A DNA stretch of 64,000 nt. It comes from Herbidospora daliensis (GTDB lineage Bacteria > Actinomycetota > Actinomycetes > Streptosporangiales > Streptosporangiaceae). Below are positions 39,155 to 48,612 of this stretch, piece by piece. Location of the stretch: assembly GCF_001570585.1 (NCBI RefSeq), contig NZ_BBXF01000007.1, forward strand, positions 325,508 through 389,507. The letters run 5' to 3'. The number at the start of each line of letters is the position of its first letter. Position 1 is the first letter of the stretch. A program made the position numbers and the translations under genes. The notes beneath the pieces were generated by a model that saw only the letters and a list, made by a program, of their open reading frames with translations, made no database searches and had not been told where the DNA came from.

Positions 39155-39663
39155 TGAGTGCAGAAGCCGAGTGGTTCGCCCACCGCCTCCCCGAGAACTG
39201 GTTCACCGAGCGCCCCGAGGTCGTCGTCGACCGCGAGGAGATCACCGTCGTCGGCGCGCTTCCCCCGCTGACCGTGACCGAGGGCCTGCCCGACCCCGAG
39301 CGGGCCGCCGCCGAGGAGGGCTACGTCGAGCGGTTCCGCGAAGAGACCCGCGAGCGGCGCATCGAGATCGCCCGGCAGGCCGAGCACCGCTTCCGCCGGA
39401 AGGTCTCCTGGGGGGTGAAGATCGGCGGCGACGTGGTGATGTTCACCACACTCTCGGTCCCGGTCATGACCCGGCTGCGGCAGGGCGAACGGCAGGTGCT
39501 CGACACGCTCGTCGCCGCCGGGGTCGCGCGCAGCCGTTCCGACGCCCTCGCCTGGTGCGTGCGCCTGGTCGGCCGCCACACCGACACCTGGCTCGCTGAC
39601 CTGCGCGATGCCCTCCAGGCGGTCGACCGCGTGCGGGCCGCGGGCCCCGGCGGAGTGGACTGA
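39154..39663 (+). CDS. Putative ribbon-helix-helix-like protein of unknown function
   Basis: A 169-residue soluble protein. The N-terminal part (EWFAHRLPENWFTERPEVVVDREEITVVG) is well ordered but unassigned, and the middle is a charged helix. The C-terminal segment VPVMTRLRQGERQVLDTLVA followed by AGVARSRSDALAWCVRLV has the pattern of a ribbon-helix-helix DNA-binding motif (strand, helix, Ser-Arg-Ser turn, helix). I recall similar conserved hypothetical proteins in actinobacteria but no known function. ATG 39154 sits 7 nt after TAATGT; no Shine-Dalgarno. Confidence 0.7.
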   Translation: MSAEAEWFAHRLPENWFTERPEVVVDREEITVVGALPPLTVTEGLPDPERAAAEEGYVERFREETRERRIEIARQAEHRFRRKVSWGVKIGGDVVMFTTLSVPVMTRLRQGERQVLDTLVAAGVARSRSDALAWCVRLVGRHTDTWLADLRDALQAVDRVRAAGPGGVD

Positions 39664-39675
39664 ACCAATTCGCCG

Positions 39676-39708
39676 AATGGTCTAAACCATTCATCATGGC
39701 CTATACCA
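39676..39708. promoter_or_regulatory. Two GntR/DasR-type palindromes upstream of pckG
   Basis: AATGGTCTAAACCATT (39676-39691) is a perfect inverted repeat around TGGT/ACCA. TGGCCTATACCA (39697-39708) is a near match, with centres 19 bp apart. Both resemble the HutC/DasR-type consensus TGGTCTAGACCA. The region 39664-39905 has no gene. Confidence 0.55.
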
Positions 39709-39826
39709 ATGTTTAGTCGGTTATCTACGGGAAAGAGGGTGGCGGCACAATTTGAAATGGTTCGTCAGGGGTAAGCTCCTCCCATCATCCACGCGCTGAC
39801 CAGCGGTTGTGGTGGCGAATACGCAC

Positions 39827-39838
39827 TGGTCCACACCA
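39827..39838. promoter_or_regulatory. Third GntR-type site upstream of pckG
   Basis: TGGTCCACACCA, within ACTGGTCCACACCAAT, lies 68 bp before the pckG start. It shares the TGGT-N4-ACCA form with the two upstream sites. Confidence 0.5.
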
Positions 39839-39905
39839 ATTGGATTTAGTGGGTAATCGTCGCGGATGATGAATTGGCCCTGACGTACATTAAGGAGCCG
39901 ACCTC

Positions 39906-41699
<1,794 letters not shown>

Positions 41700-41743
41700 C
41701 CTCACCCCGAGCAGGAGTCCCGCCAACGACGTCGGGCCTCCCC

Positions 41744-41754
41744 CATTGCGGACG
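41744..41754 (+). repeat. CATTGCGGACG repeat, copy 1
   Basis: An 11-bp motif found 121 bp upstream of the first TIGR04222-type gene and again at 42785-42795, 85 bp upstream of the second paralogue. It may be a shared control element or a relic of gene duplication. Confidence 0.45.
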
Positions 41755-41781
41755 GCCCGCGCCATCACGGCGCGGGTCGTC
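41751..41781 (+). terminator. Hairpin after pckG
   Basis: GACGGCCCGCGCC (41751-41763) pairs with GGCGCGGGTCGTC (41769-41781) over 13 bp with one G-T wobble and a 5-nt loop. No T tract, so a terminator of the GC-only actinobacterial type is likely. Confidence 0.6.
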
Positions 41782-41864
41782 TCGCGTCGGCGGAAATCGT
41801 GAATGCGCCGACCGGGGGTCGTATGTGATCGTTCAGGGACGAGACGATCACTTCTGGAGGTGGT

Positions 41865-42770
41865 GTGGACTTCTTCCTGCTCTTCGTCCCCGCGCTCGTC
41901 GTCGCCGTGGCGGTCCTGGTCCAGGCGTGGCGGCTGCGGCGGGAACTGCGCCGGGTCCGGTCGCGCGCCGGGTCCGTCCCCGCCGATCTCGGTCCCTACG
42001 CCCTGGCCCACCTCGTCGGCGGGCGGGACCGCGTCTTCCGGACCGCCCTGGCGGCGCTGGTCATGCAGGGCCGGGCGCGGATCTCCCGCGACGGCCTCGT
42101 CACGGCCGTCCGGGGTGTGCCCGGCGGTCCCGCCGAGCCGGTCGAGCGGGGGCTGCTCGACCTGATCGGCGCCTCCGGCGGCTGGACGGTCCCGGATCTG
42201 CGGCTGACCTTCGGCCGGAGCGGCGTGCACACCGACGGCGTCGTCCGCGAACTGCACGACGCGGGCCTGCTGAACGAGGCGACGCGCGCCACGGCCGAGC
42301 GGGCCGTCGCCATCCTGCGCGGGTGGTGCTGGGCGGCGGCCCTGTTCACGCCGCTGGGCCTCCTCTCGCTGGCGCTCGGCTGGTTCGAGACGGTGCTGTG
42401 GAGCGTGCTGACGCTGACGGTCTCCCTGCTCACGGTGATCATCGGGGTGGCCGTCGCCGCCGCCTACGCCGAGGCGAACCGCCGCGAGGTGACCGACGCC
42501 GGCCGCGCGGCCGTCAGGGCGGCCGAGGCCCGGCATCCCCGCCGCGCCGCGATCCCTCCTCCGTCGCCGTCGACCGTGGAGGACGTCGTCCAGGTCGCGA
42601 TCTACGGGATGGCCGCCTACGTCGGCCCGGACCAGGAGCAGGTGCGGAGCGCCGATTCCGGCGACTCCGGCGGCTCCGCGACCGCACAATCCGGCGGCGG
42701 GTCGAGCTACACCGGGTCGAGTTGCAGTTCGTCGAGCTGTAGCTCGTCGAGTTGTGGCGGCGGGTATTAA
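41865..42770 (+). CDS. TIGR04222-type membrane protein with Ser/Cys-rich tail (paralogue 1)
   Basis: A 301-residue membrane protein. One N-terminal span (about 3-21) is followed by the basic WRLRRELRRVRSR, placing residues about 22-152 in the cytoplasm; two more spans (about 155-176 and 179-201) return the C-terminus to the cytoplasm. The conserved soluble region contains LVMQGRARISRDGLVTAVRG. The tail is low-complexity, ending CSSSSCSSSSCGGGY with Cys287, Cys292 and Cys297 spaced every five residues. From memory, TIGR04222 proteins carry such tails and occur near DUF692 enzymes. GTG 41865 follows GGAGG. It is followed by a paralogue and an MNIO gene, so the tail is a candidate substrate. Confidence 0.8.
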   Translation: MDFFLLFVPALVVAVAVLVQAWRLRRELRRVRSRAGSVPADLGPYALAHLVGGRDRVFRTALAALVMQGRARISRDGLVTAVRGVPGGPAEPVERGLLDLIGASGGWTVPDLRLTFGRSGVHTDGVVRELHDAGLLNEATRATAERAVAILRGWCWAAALFTPLGLLSLALGWFETVLWSVLTLTVSLLTVIIGVAVAAAYAEANRREVTDAGRAAVRAAEARHPRRAAIPPPSPSTVEDVVQVAIYGMAAYVGPDQEQVRSADSGDSGGSATAQSGGGSSYTGSSCSSSSCSSSSCGGGY

Positions 42771-42784
42771 CGGTCGGCTTTCGT

Positions 42785-42795
42785 CATTGCGGACG
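42785..42795 (+). repeat. CATTGCGGACG repeat, copy 2
   Basis: Second copy of the 11-bp motif, between the two TIGR04222-type genes and 85 bp before the second start. Confidence 0.45.
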
Positions 42796-42869
42796 ATGTG
42801 CGAACCGCGACCCTCATGCGATCGTCTAATCGGTTGAACTTCCCCTCGGAGTCGTCCCCTGGAGGCGGC

Positions 42870-43835
42870 ATGGGCTCCCTTTTGCTCTTCGTCCTCGCGT
42901 CCGTCGCGTCCGTCGTGGTCTTCCGTCAGGCGGGACGGGTGAAGAAGGAACAGCGCCGGGTCAAAGCCGGCGGCTACCATCCCACGGCTCCGCCCGACCC
43001 CTACTCGCTGGCCTTCCTCGCCGGCGGCCCGCGCCGGGTGGTGAACACCGCGGTCGCGGTGCTCGTCTCCCAGGGGCGGGTGCGCATCTCCCGCGACGGC
43101 ACCGTCACGGCGGTCCGGGGCATCTCCGGGGCGCCCGCCGAGCGGATCGAGCAGGAGGTGCTCGACCTGGCGGCCGGGAGCAACGGCCGTTCGCTGGCCG
43201 ACATCCGGCGCACCGCCGCCGTCGGGCCGGCGGTGACCGGCATCGACTACGGGCTGCGCGGGCAGGGTCTCGTGGTGGCCGAGTCGGCGCTCACCGTGGC
43301 CCGGCGGGCCAACACCACGCTGCGCCGGCTGGTGATCATCCCTGGCCTGCTCGTGCCGGTCAGCATCGTGACGATGGCGCTGGGCTGGTTCGACTTCCTG
43401 GTCTGGAACGTGCTGACCCTGGTGATCTCGACGCTGACGTGGATCATCGCGCTGGCGATCTCCTCGGGCTACGCCAAGGAGAACCGCAGCGTGCTGACCG
43501 ACGCCGGGCACGCCGCGCTCAGGTCGGCCATGGCGCGTTACCCGCGCACCCGGGAGCTCGCCTACGCCCACAACAGCGGCAACGACAGCACGCTCGCCCT
43601 CTACGGCATCGCCATCTACACCGGGCCCGGCCACACCGAGCTGCAGAACGGCGCCGGGTGCGGCGCGGGGGCCTGCGGCGGCCCGTCGGGCTCCGACGCC
43701 GGATGGGGCTCCGGCTCCGACTTCGGCGGCGGCGACTTCGGCGGTGGCGGGGGCGACTCAGGCGGCGGCGACTCCGGCGGCGGGTCGAGCTGCGGGGGTG
43801 GCTGCGGCGGAGGAGGTTGCGGTGGTGGCAGCTGA
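42870..43835 (+). CDS. TIGR04222-type membrane protein with Gly/Cys-rich tail (paralogue 2)
   Basis: A 321-residue paralogue of the preceding protein with the same plan: span 1 (about 3-19), basic cytoplasmic start ([10 protein letters not shown]), shared core [20 protein letters not shown], spans 2 and 3 (about 154-175 and 179-200). The tail differs: extended Gly/Asp/Ser repeats (about 270-305) ending [16 protein letters not shown], with Cys308, Cys312 and Cys317, plus an earlier Cys264/Cys269 pair. ATG 42870 follows GGAGG; the open frame upstream (from 42798) lacks a ribosome site. It overlaps the MNIO gene by 11 bp, so translation is coupled and a functional link is likely. Confidence 0.82.
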   Translation: MGSLLLFVLASVASVVVFRQAGRVKKEQRRVKAGGYHPTAPPDPYSLAFLAGGPRRVVNTAVAVLVSQGRVRISRDGTVTAVRGISGAPAERIEQEVLDLAAGSNGRSLADIRRTAAVGPAVTGIDYGLRGQGLVVAESALTVARRANTTLRRLVIIPGLLVPVSIVTMALGWFDFLVWNVLTLVISTLTWIIALAISSGYAKENRSVLTDAGHAALRSAMARYPRTRELAYAHNSGNDSTLALYGIAIYTGPGHTELQNGAGCGAGACGGPSGSDAGWGSGSDFGGGDFGGGGGDSGGGDSGGGSSCGGGCGGGGCGGGS

Positions 43836-44634
43836 CCGGCTCGGCGTCGGCATCGGCTGGCGGTCGGAGATCGACCTGACCGTCGAGCACCTGCCCGGGG
43901 TCGAGTTCACCGAGGTCATCGCCGAGACGGTGCAGCCCGGCCGGGTGCCCGAGTCGTTGCGGGTGCTGCGTGCCCGGGGCGTCCCGGTGATCCCCCACGG
44001 GGTGGCGCTCGGGCTCGGCGGGGCCGAACGGCCCGACCGGGCCCGGCTCGACCACCTGGCGGCCGCCGCCGAGGCGCTCGGGTCTCCGCTGGTGTCCGAA
44101 CATCTCGCGTACGTCCGCTCGGGCGACCTCGAAGCCGGGCACCTGCTGCCGGTGCCGCGCACCCGCGACGCGCTGGCCGTGATCGTGGAGAACGTGCGGA
44201 TCGCCCTCGACTGCCTGCCGGTGCCGCTGGCCCTGGAGAACGTCGCGGCCCTGTTCGGCTGGCCGGGCGACGAGCTGACCGAGGCCCAGTTCCTCGGCGA
44301 GCTCGTCGAGCGGACCGGGGTGAAGCTGCTGATCGACGTCGCCAACCTCTACACCAACCAGGTCAACCTGGGCCTCGACGCGGTCAAGGCCCTCGACGCG
44401 CTGCCCCTCGAACACGTCGCCTACGTCCACGTCGCCGGCGGCCACGGCCACGGCGACGTGTGGCACGACACCCACACCGCGTCCCCGCCGGAGGAGGTGC
44501 TCGACCTGCTGGCCGAGCTCTGCGCCCGCCACCGGCCGCCGGGCGCGCTGCTGGAGTGGGACGCCGACTATCCGAGCGACGCCGACCTCGCGGCCGAACT
44601 CGACCGCATCAGGGCGGCGATGGGCCGTGGCTGA
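43825..44634 (+). CDS. DUF692-family multinuclear iron oxidase (MNIO)
   Basis: A 269-residue TIM-barrel enzyme of the DUF692/MNIO group. Known relatives (MbnB, TglH) oxidatively remodel cysteines of precursor peptides. Opening GVGIGWRSE is diagnostic. Candidate iron ligands are all in place: His59 ([10 protein letters not shown]), Glu92-His93 (SEHLAY), Glu138 ([11 protein letters not shown]), Asp171/Asn174 ([11 protein letters not shown]), His202 (YVHVAGG), Asp215/His217 (WHDTHTAS) and Glu244 (LLEWDADYP). GTG 43825 is used, 8 nt after AGGAGG; GTG 43822 is an alternative. The ribosome site lies inside the upstream Cys-tail gene. No short precursor peptide is seen; the Cys tails are the nearest candidate substrates. 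Confidence 0.9.
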   Translation: MAADRLGVGIGWRSEIDLTVEHLPGVEFTEVIAETVQPGRVPESLRVLRARGVPVIPHGVALGLGGAERPDRARLDHLAAAAEALGSPLVSEHLAYVRSGDLEAGHLLPVPRTRDALAVIVENVRIALDCLPVPLALENVAALFGWPGDELTEAQFLGELVERTGVKLLIDVANLYTNQVNLGLDAVKALDALPLEHVAYVHVAGGHGHGDVWHDTHTASPPEEVLDLLAELCARHRPPGALLEWDADYPSDADLAAELDRIRAAMGRG

Positions 44635-44650
44635 GCCGAACCGGCGCGGC

Positions 44651-44699
44651 CGGTCGGCGCCGGCTGCGGGCCGGGCCCACGGCGGCGGTCGGCGCCGGC
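44651..44699. repeat. 14-bp direct repeat between MNIO and partner genes
   Basis: CGGTCGGCGCCGGC occurs at 44651-44664 and 44686-44699. Each copy contains the self-complementary GGCGCC, so it can also fold. It fills the 92-bp gap between the two genes. Confidence 0.5.
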
Positions 44700-44726
44700 C
44701 GGGCGGAGCCGTAACGGAGCCGAAGA

Positions 44727-45098
44727 ATGGATGACCCCCGCGCCCGGCTCGCCGATCAGCAGCGGGCCCTGCTGTCGGCGCTGGTGGCCGGGGCGGCTGC
44801 GCCCGAGGGTTTCGACGCCGAGCGGCTGCGCATCCAGGCCGGGAGCCTGATCGCCAAGCGGCGGGGGCTGGTCGCGGTGCTCCGGCCCGACGTGGTGCAG
44901 GCGCTCGGGAACGGCTTCGCCCGGGAGTTCCACGCCTACGCTTCCGGCCGGCCGAAACCCCAGGGCGGCTCGCGGGCCGACGCGGCGGCGTTCGCCGACT
45001 GGCTGCGGGGCCGGGGGCTGCTCGACGCCCCCGATCCGGAGCTCCGGCAAAAGCGGCACTGGTGGCGGCTCACCCCAAAGAGGGATCAATCACGGTAG
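44727..45098 (+). CDS. Small MNIO-associated partner protein (DUF2063-like)
   Basis: A 123-residue soluble protein. It begins DDPRARLADQQRALLSALVAG and contains RLRIQAGSLIAKRRG followed by VVQALGNGFAREFHAYA, a pattern resembling the N-terminal helical domain of DUF2063-type partners that present substrate to MNIO enzymes. The identification is tentative. ATG 44727 follows GGAG. Position directly after the MNIO gene is the main support for its role. The C-terminus is basic (RQKRHWWRLTPKRDQSR). Confidence 0.68.
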   Translation: MDDPRARLADQQRALLSALVAGAAAPEGFDAERLRIQAGSLIAKRRGLVAVLRPDVVQALGNGFAREFHAYASGRPKPQGGSRADAAAFADWLRGRGLLDAPDPELRQKRHWWRLTPKRDQSR

Positions 45099-45125
45099 GG
45101 CCGGTTTGCGGGGGTCCGCCCGGGA

Positions 45126-45131
45126 TACCCT
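45126..45131 (+). promoter_or_regulatory. Candidate leaderless -10 box of the 186-residue gene
   Basis: TACCCT (TANNNT) lies exactly 7 nt before GTG 45139. It separates this gene from the MNIO operon as its own transcript. Confidence 0.45.
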
Positions 45132-45138
45132 CTGTGGC

Positions 45139-45699
45139 GTGGGTGGACTACGGTGCGTTGATGGGTCGTACCTGACCGTTGATCCCGTGGCATGCCGCGA
45201 CAGCGCCGGGGTGCCCTACGAGGTCACGCTGGAGCTGTTCCGCGACGGCGCGGCCTACGGCTCGGTCGGGGAACGCTGCGGCTGGTTCCTGGCCCGCCTG
45301 GCCCGGTCGGTGGCCGAGGCCCGGGAGTCCCAGCTTTCCTGGAGCGATCCCGACGACCGGTTCCCGGGCGAGGCCGACGAGGCCGAGCTGTTCGGGTTCC
45401 GCTACCGCAGCCGCACCGACGTCGTGGGCGGCGGGGAACTGCGCTGCCAGCTGCGGCTCATCCCCGTCTGGGTGCCCGGCCGGGGCGCGACCGGCCGCTG
45501 GCGGCTGACCCGCCGGGCCTGCGTCGAGGCGTGGGGCGCGCCGGGCATCGGGCTGCGCGCGGTGGTCACTTCAGGAGAACTCCTGATGTTTCTGATGTCT
45601 CTCGTGACAGAGGCAGAAGTCCGGCTTGGCGCACAATATGGGATGGAACGTAACAGCTCCCTCATTTCGGGAGCGGGGATGGCATCTCGCCCCCGATAA
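45139..45699 (+). CDS. Uncharacterised 186-residue protein
   Basis: I do not recognise a family. The protein is soluble and beta-rich in the first half (VPYEVTLELFRDGAAYGSVG), with an acidic mid-section and an RRACVEAWGAPGIGLRAVVTSGE segment. No signal or membrane span. GTG 45139 is selected for the -10 box 7 nt upstream; the open frame from 45106 has no better start. It is followed by the cis-prenyltransferase gene after 56 bp. Confidence 0.6.
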   Translation: MGGLRCVDGSYLTVDPVACRDSAGVPYEVTLELFRDGAAYGSVGERCGWFLARLARSVAEARESQLSWSDPDDRFPGEADEAELFGFRYRSRTDVVGGGELRCQLRLIPVWVPGRGATGRWRLTRRACVEAWGAPGIGLRAVVTSGELLMFLMSLVTEAEVRLGAQYGMERNSSLISGAGMASRPR

Positions 45700-45755
45700 T
45701 TGCTTGACCATGTCTGTCATGTGACAGCTGGCTCAAGCGAATCACCGGGGGAGTC

Positions 45756-46517
45756 ATGGACCTGCGCGATCTTGTTTACAAGGTGTACGAACGCAGGCTC
45801 GAACGAAAGCTCACCTCCATCCAGGCCCCCCGCCACGTCGGCGTGATCGTCGACGGCAACCGCCGCTGGGCCCGCTCGAACGGCCACGAAGACGTGCGCC
45901 ACGGCCACCAGAAGGGCGCCGACAAGATCTCCGAGCTCCTCGTGTGGTGCAAGGAGGCCGGCGTCGAGTACGTCACCCTGTGGCTCCTCTCCACCGACAA
46001 CCTCTCGCGGGACAAGAAGGAGCTCGAACCGCTCCTCCAGGTGATCGAGAACCTGGTCGACGACCTGGTCGAACAGGGATGGCACGTCAAGCCCATGGGG
46101 TCGCTGGACCTGCTGCCCGATCACACGGCTCATGTCCTGAAAAATGCGAAAGAGGCAACATCACACCGGCCTGGGCTGATTGTGAACGTGGCCGTTGGGT
46201 ATGGAGGAAGACGTGAGATCGCTGATGCGGTGCGCTCCCTCCTCCAGGAGCACGCCAGCAAGGGGGCGAGCATCGAGGACCTCGTGGAGGTCCTCGATGT
46301 GGAGCACATCGCTGAGCATCTCTACACGCGCGGCCTGCCCGATCCGGATCTCGTCATCCGGACCTCGGGAGAGCAGCGACTCTCCGGATTCCTGCTGTGG
46401 CAGAGTGCTCACTCCGAGTTCTACTTCTGCGAGGCCTACTGGCCCGATTTCCGCAGAGTGGACTTTCTGCGCGCACTCCGCGCCTACGCCGCGCGTAACC
46501 GTCGGTACGGCTCCTGA
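45756..46517 (+). CDS. Cis-prenyltransferase (undecaprenyl- or short-chain Z-prenyl diphosphate synthase)
   Basis: A 253-residue UppS-family enzyme that adds isopentenyl diphosphate in cis. The catalytic Asp33 is in IVDGNRRWAR. GHQKGADK and the C-terminal RTSGEQRLSGFLLWQSAHSEFYF are intact. In mycobacteria the protein nearest mca and greA (Rv1086) makes short-chain Z-farnesyl diphosphate, and this one, by location, may be similar; chain length cannot be read reliably from sequence. ATG 45756 follows GGGGGAG. Confidence 0.92.
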   Translation: MDLRDLVYKVYERRLERKLTSIQAPRHVGVIVDGNRRWARSNGHEDVRHGHQKGADKISELLVWCKEAGVEYVTLWLLSTDNLSRDKKELEPLLQVIENLVDDLVEQGWHVKPMGSLDLLPDHTAHVLKNAKEATSHRPGLIVNVAVGYGGRREIADAVRSLLQEHASKGASIEDLVEVLDVEHIAEHLYTRGLPDPDLVIRTSGEQRLSGFLLWQSAHSEFYFCEAYWPDFRRVDFLRALRAYAARNRRYGS

Positions 46518-46591
46518 AACGGCACGTGAACACCCCCTTTCGGACAGGATTGGAGCGTTGGCGCGGGGGGATTCAGGACGTACCGTAAGAC

Positions 46592-46609
46592 GTGAGCATC
46601 CACGCTCAC
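46592..46609. other. Hairpin in the phoH leader
   Basis: GTGAGC (46592-46597) and GCTCAC (46604-46609) form a 6-bp perfect hairpin with a 6-nt loop in the 233-bp leader before phoH. I could not match the leader to a known riboswitch. Confidence 0.45.
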
Positions 46610-46750
46610 CTCGGGAGAGGGCCCGTTCTTGCGTCTTGATGACTTCGCAGGTGGGGCCGGTTCCCGGCACCGCCGTGAAGGCGTCCGGGCCCGGTCCGTT
46701 CACCACCAGTCAAGGCAGGGCGCCGACCCCCGGCGCCCGGGGGAGAACGC

Positions 46751-48085
46751 GTGGCATTGTCCAACCCGTCCATGTCCGGTCACTCGTCTGGCACCTCCCG
46801 GCGCACGTACATCCTGGACACCTCTGTCCTGCTCGCAGACCCGGCCGCCATGAGCCGGTTCGACGAACATGAAGTGGTGCTCCCCGTTGTCGTGATCACA
46901 GAGCTGGAAGGTAAGCGGCACCATCCCGAACTGGGATACTTCGCCCGCAAAGCCCTGCGATTCCTGGACGATCTGCGTGTCCAGCACGGCCGTCTCGACG
47001 AGCCGATCCCGATGGGTGAGGGAACCCTGAGGGTCGAGCTCAACCACAGCGACCCGTCCGGCCTGCCGGCCGGGTTCCGGCTGGGCGACAACGACACGCG
47101 CATCCTCACCGTCGCGCAGAACCTGGCGTCCGAGGGATACGACGTCGTGCTGGTCTCCAAAGACCTGCCGATGCGCATCAAGGCCGCCTCGATCGGCCTG
47201 GCCGCCGAGGAATACCGAGCGGAGCTGGTCGCCGAGTCCGATGAGAGCTGGACCGGCATGGACGAGCTCCAGGTCACCACGGAAGACGTGGAGGCGCTCT
47301 TCGAACACGGCTCGACCGAGCTCCAAGAGGCCCGCGACCTGCCGACCCACACGGGTCTGCGGCTGCTGACCAGCAAGGGTTCCGCGCTCGGACGGGTGCT
47401 CCCCGACAAGTCGGTGCGCCTGGTGCGCGGCGACCGCGAGGTGTTCGGCCTCCACGGCCGCAGCGCCGAGCAGCGCATCGCGCTCGACCTGCTGATGGAC
47501 CCGGAGATCGGGATCGTCTCGCTGGGCGGCCGCGCGGGTACCGGCAAGTCGGCGCTGGCGCTCTGCGCCGGTCTGGAGGCCGTGCTCGAACGCCGCCAGC
47601 ACCGCAAGGTCATCGTCTTCCGCCCGCTCTACGCGGTCGGCGGCCAGGACCTCGGCTACCTGCCCGGCACCGAGAACGAGAAGATGGGCCCGTGGGCCCA
47701 GGCCGTCTACGACACGCTGGGCGCGGTGACCACGCCCGAGGTGATCGAGGAGGTCCTCGACCGGGGCATGCTGGAAGTGCTGCCGCTGACCCACATCCGC
47801 GGCCGGTCGCTCCACGACGCGTTCGTGATCGTCGACGAGGCCCAGTCGCTCGAACGCGGCGTGCTGCTGACGGTCCTGTCGCGCATCGGCGCCAACTCGC
47901 GGGTCGTGCTGACCCACGACATCGCCCAGCGCGACAACCTGCGGGTCGGCCGCCACGACGGCGTCGTCGCGGTGGTGGAGAAGCTGAAGGGACATCCGCT
48001 CTTCGCCCACGTGACCCTGACGCGTTCGGAACGGTCCCCGATCGCCGCACTGGTGACGGAGATGCTCGAAGACATCACCCCGTAG
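46751..48085 (+). CDS. PIN-PhoH fusion protein (PhoH2-type RNA helicase/RNase)
   Basis: A 444-residue two-domain protein. The N-terminal PIN domain (about 18-150) has Asp23 in [11 protein letters not shown] and [21 protein letters not shown] as its acidic site. The C-terminal PhoH ATPase (about 245-440) has Walker [13 protein letters not shown] (near 260) and [10 protein letters not shown]. In mycobacteria PhoH2 unwinds and cuts RNA and is paired with an upstream antitoxin-like gene. GTG 46751 follows GGGGGAGA. A 233-bp leader precedes it. Confidence 0.9.
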   Translation: MALSNPSMSGHSSGTSRRTYILDTSVLLADPAAMSRFDEHEVVLPVVVITELEGKRHHPELGYFARKALRFLDDLRVQHGRLDEPIPMGEGTLRVELNHSDPSGLPAGFRLGDNDTRILTVAQNLASEGYDVVLVSKDLPMRIKAASIGLAAEEYRAELVAESDESWTGMDELQVTTEDVEALFEHGSTELQEARDLPTHTGLRLLTSKGSALGRVLPDKSVRLVRGDREVFGLHGRSAEQRIALDLLMDPEIGIVSLGGRAGTGKSALALCAGLEAVLERRQHRKVIVFRPLYAVGGQDLGYLPGTENEKMGPWAQAVYDTLGAVTTPEVIEEVLDRGMLEVLPLTHIRGRSLHDAFVIVDEAQSLERGVLLTVLSRIGANSRVVLTHDIAQRDNLRVGRHDGVVAVVEKLKGHPLFAHVTLTRSERSPIAALVTEMLEDITP

Positions 48086-48087
48086 GA

Positions 48088-48612
48088 CTAGCGGGGAAGC
48101 TGCCGGCCCGGGGCCGCGAGGTGCCAGAACTCGCGGCAGGTGTGCTCACCGTAGGACACCGGGCCGGTGGCGTCGGTCCTGGTGATCGTGACGGCCCAGA
48201 TGTCCTGCCGCTGCCGCATGGCGGTGCAGGTCATCTGGGCCTGCGCCGTCTTGGTGATCGGACGCCCGCCGCTGACGAACAGCGACAGCCGGAAGCCGTC
48301 GGCGTTGTCGGGGTCGTTGCGGACCGTCCCGAAGCGGGTGAGCTGGCTGGTCTGCCACGACAGGCCGGTGAGCTGGGTGGTGAGGCCCGCGGTCGAGCGG
48401 GCGCCCGCCTCGAAGAGGGCGGCCATCACGTTGTCCATCGAGTGTGAGGCGACCGCGACGCTGCTCGGCTCCAGCTTGCCGTCGCGCAGCAGGTAGACCG
48501 TCGCGACGGCGGCCTTCGGGCTGATCACCGGCGGCGGGCCGCCGTCTTGGACCCCGGTCGGGGTGACCCCGCAGGCGGCGACCAGCAGCAGGAGTGCGAG
48601 CTGTCTCCTCAT
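48088..48612 (-). CDS. GerMN-type lipoprotein of a two-component operon (CseA/LpqB-like)
   Basis: A 174-residue predicted lipoprotein with lipobox LLVAAC near residue 14. The mature part resembles a single GerMN domain (VATVYLLRDGKLEPSS, MAALFEAGARSTAGLTTQLTG). Being the last gene of a regulator-kinase-lipoprotein operon it recalls cseA, or a truncated lpqB without the beta-propeller. ATG 48612 overlaps the kinase stop as ATGA. It may modulate the sensor from outside the membrane. Confidence 0.8.
   Translation of the reverse strand: MRRQLALLLLVAACGVTPTGVQDGGPPPVISPKAAVATVYLLRDGKLEPSSVAVASHSMDNVMAALFEAGARSTAGLTTQLTGLSWQTSQLTRFGTVRNDPDNADGFRLSLFVSGGRPITKTAQAQMTCTAMRQRQDIWAVTITRTDATGPVSYGEHTCREFWHLAAPGRQLPR

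Noticed and set aside
43744-43824. Longer start (43744) for the MNIO protein
   Set aside because: The added residues are an Ala/Gly translation of the Cys-tail repeat of the previous gene; the ribosome site AGGAGG at 43811 points to GTG 43825.
46518-46750. Riboswitch upstream of phoH
   Set aside because: The leader is long and structured, but I could not find the conserved core of any riboswitch I know, so I record only the hairpin.
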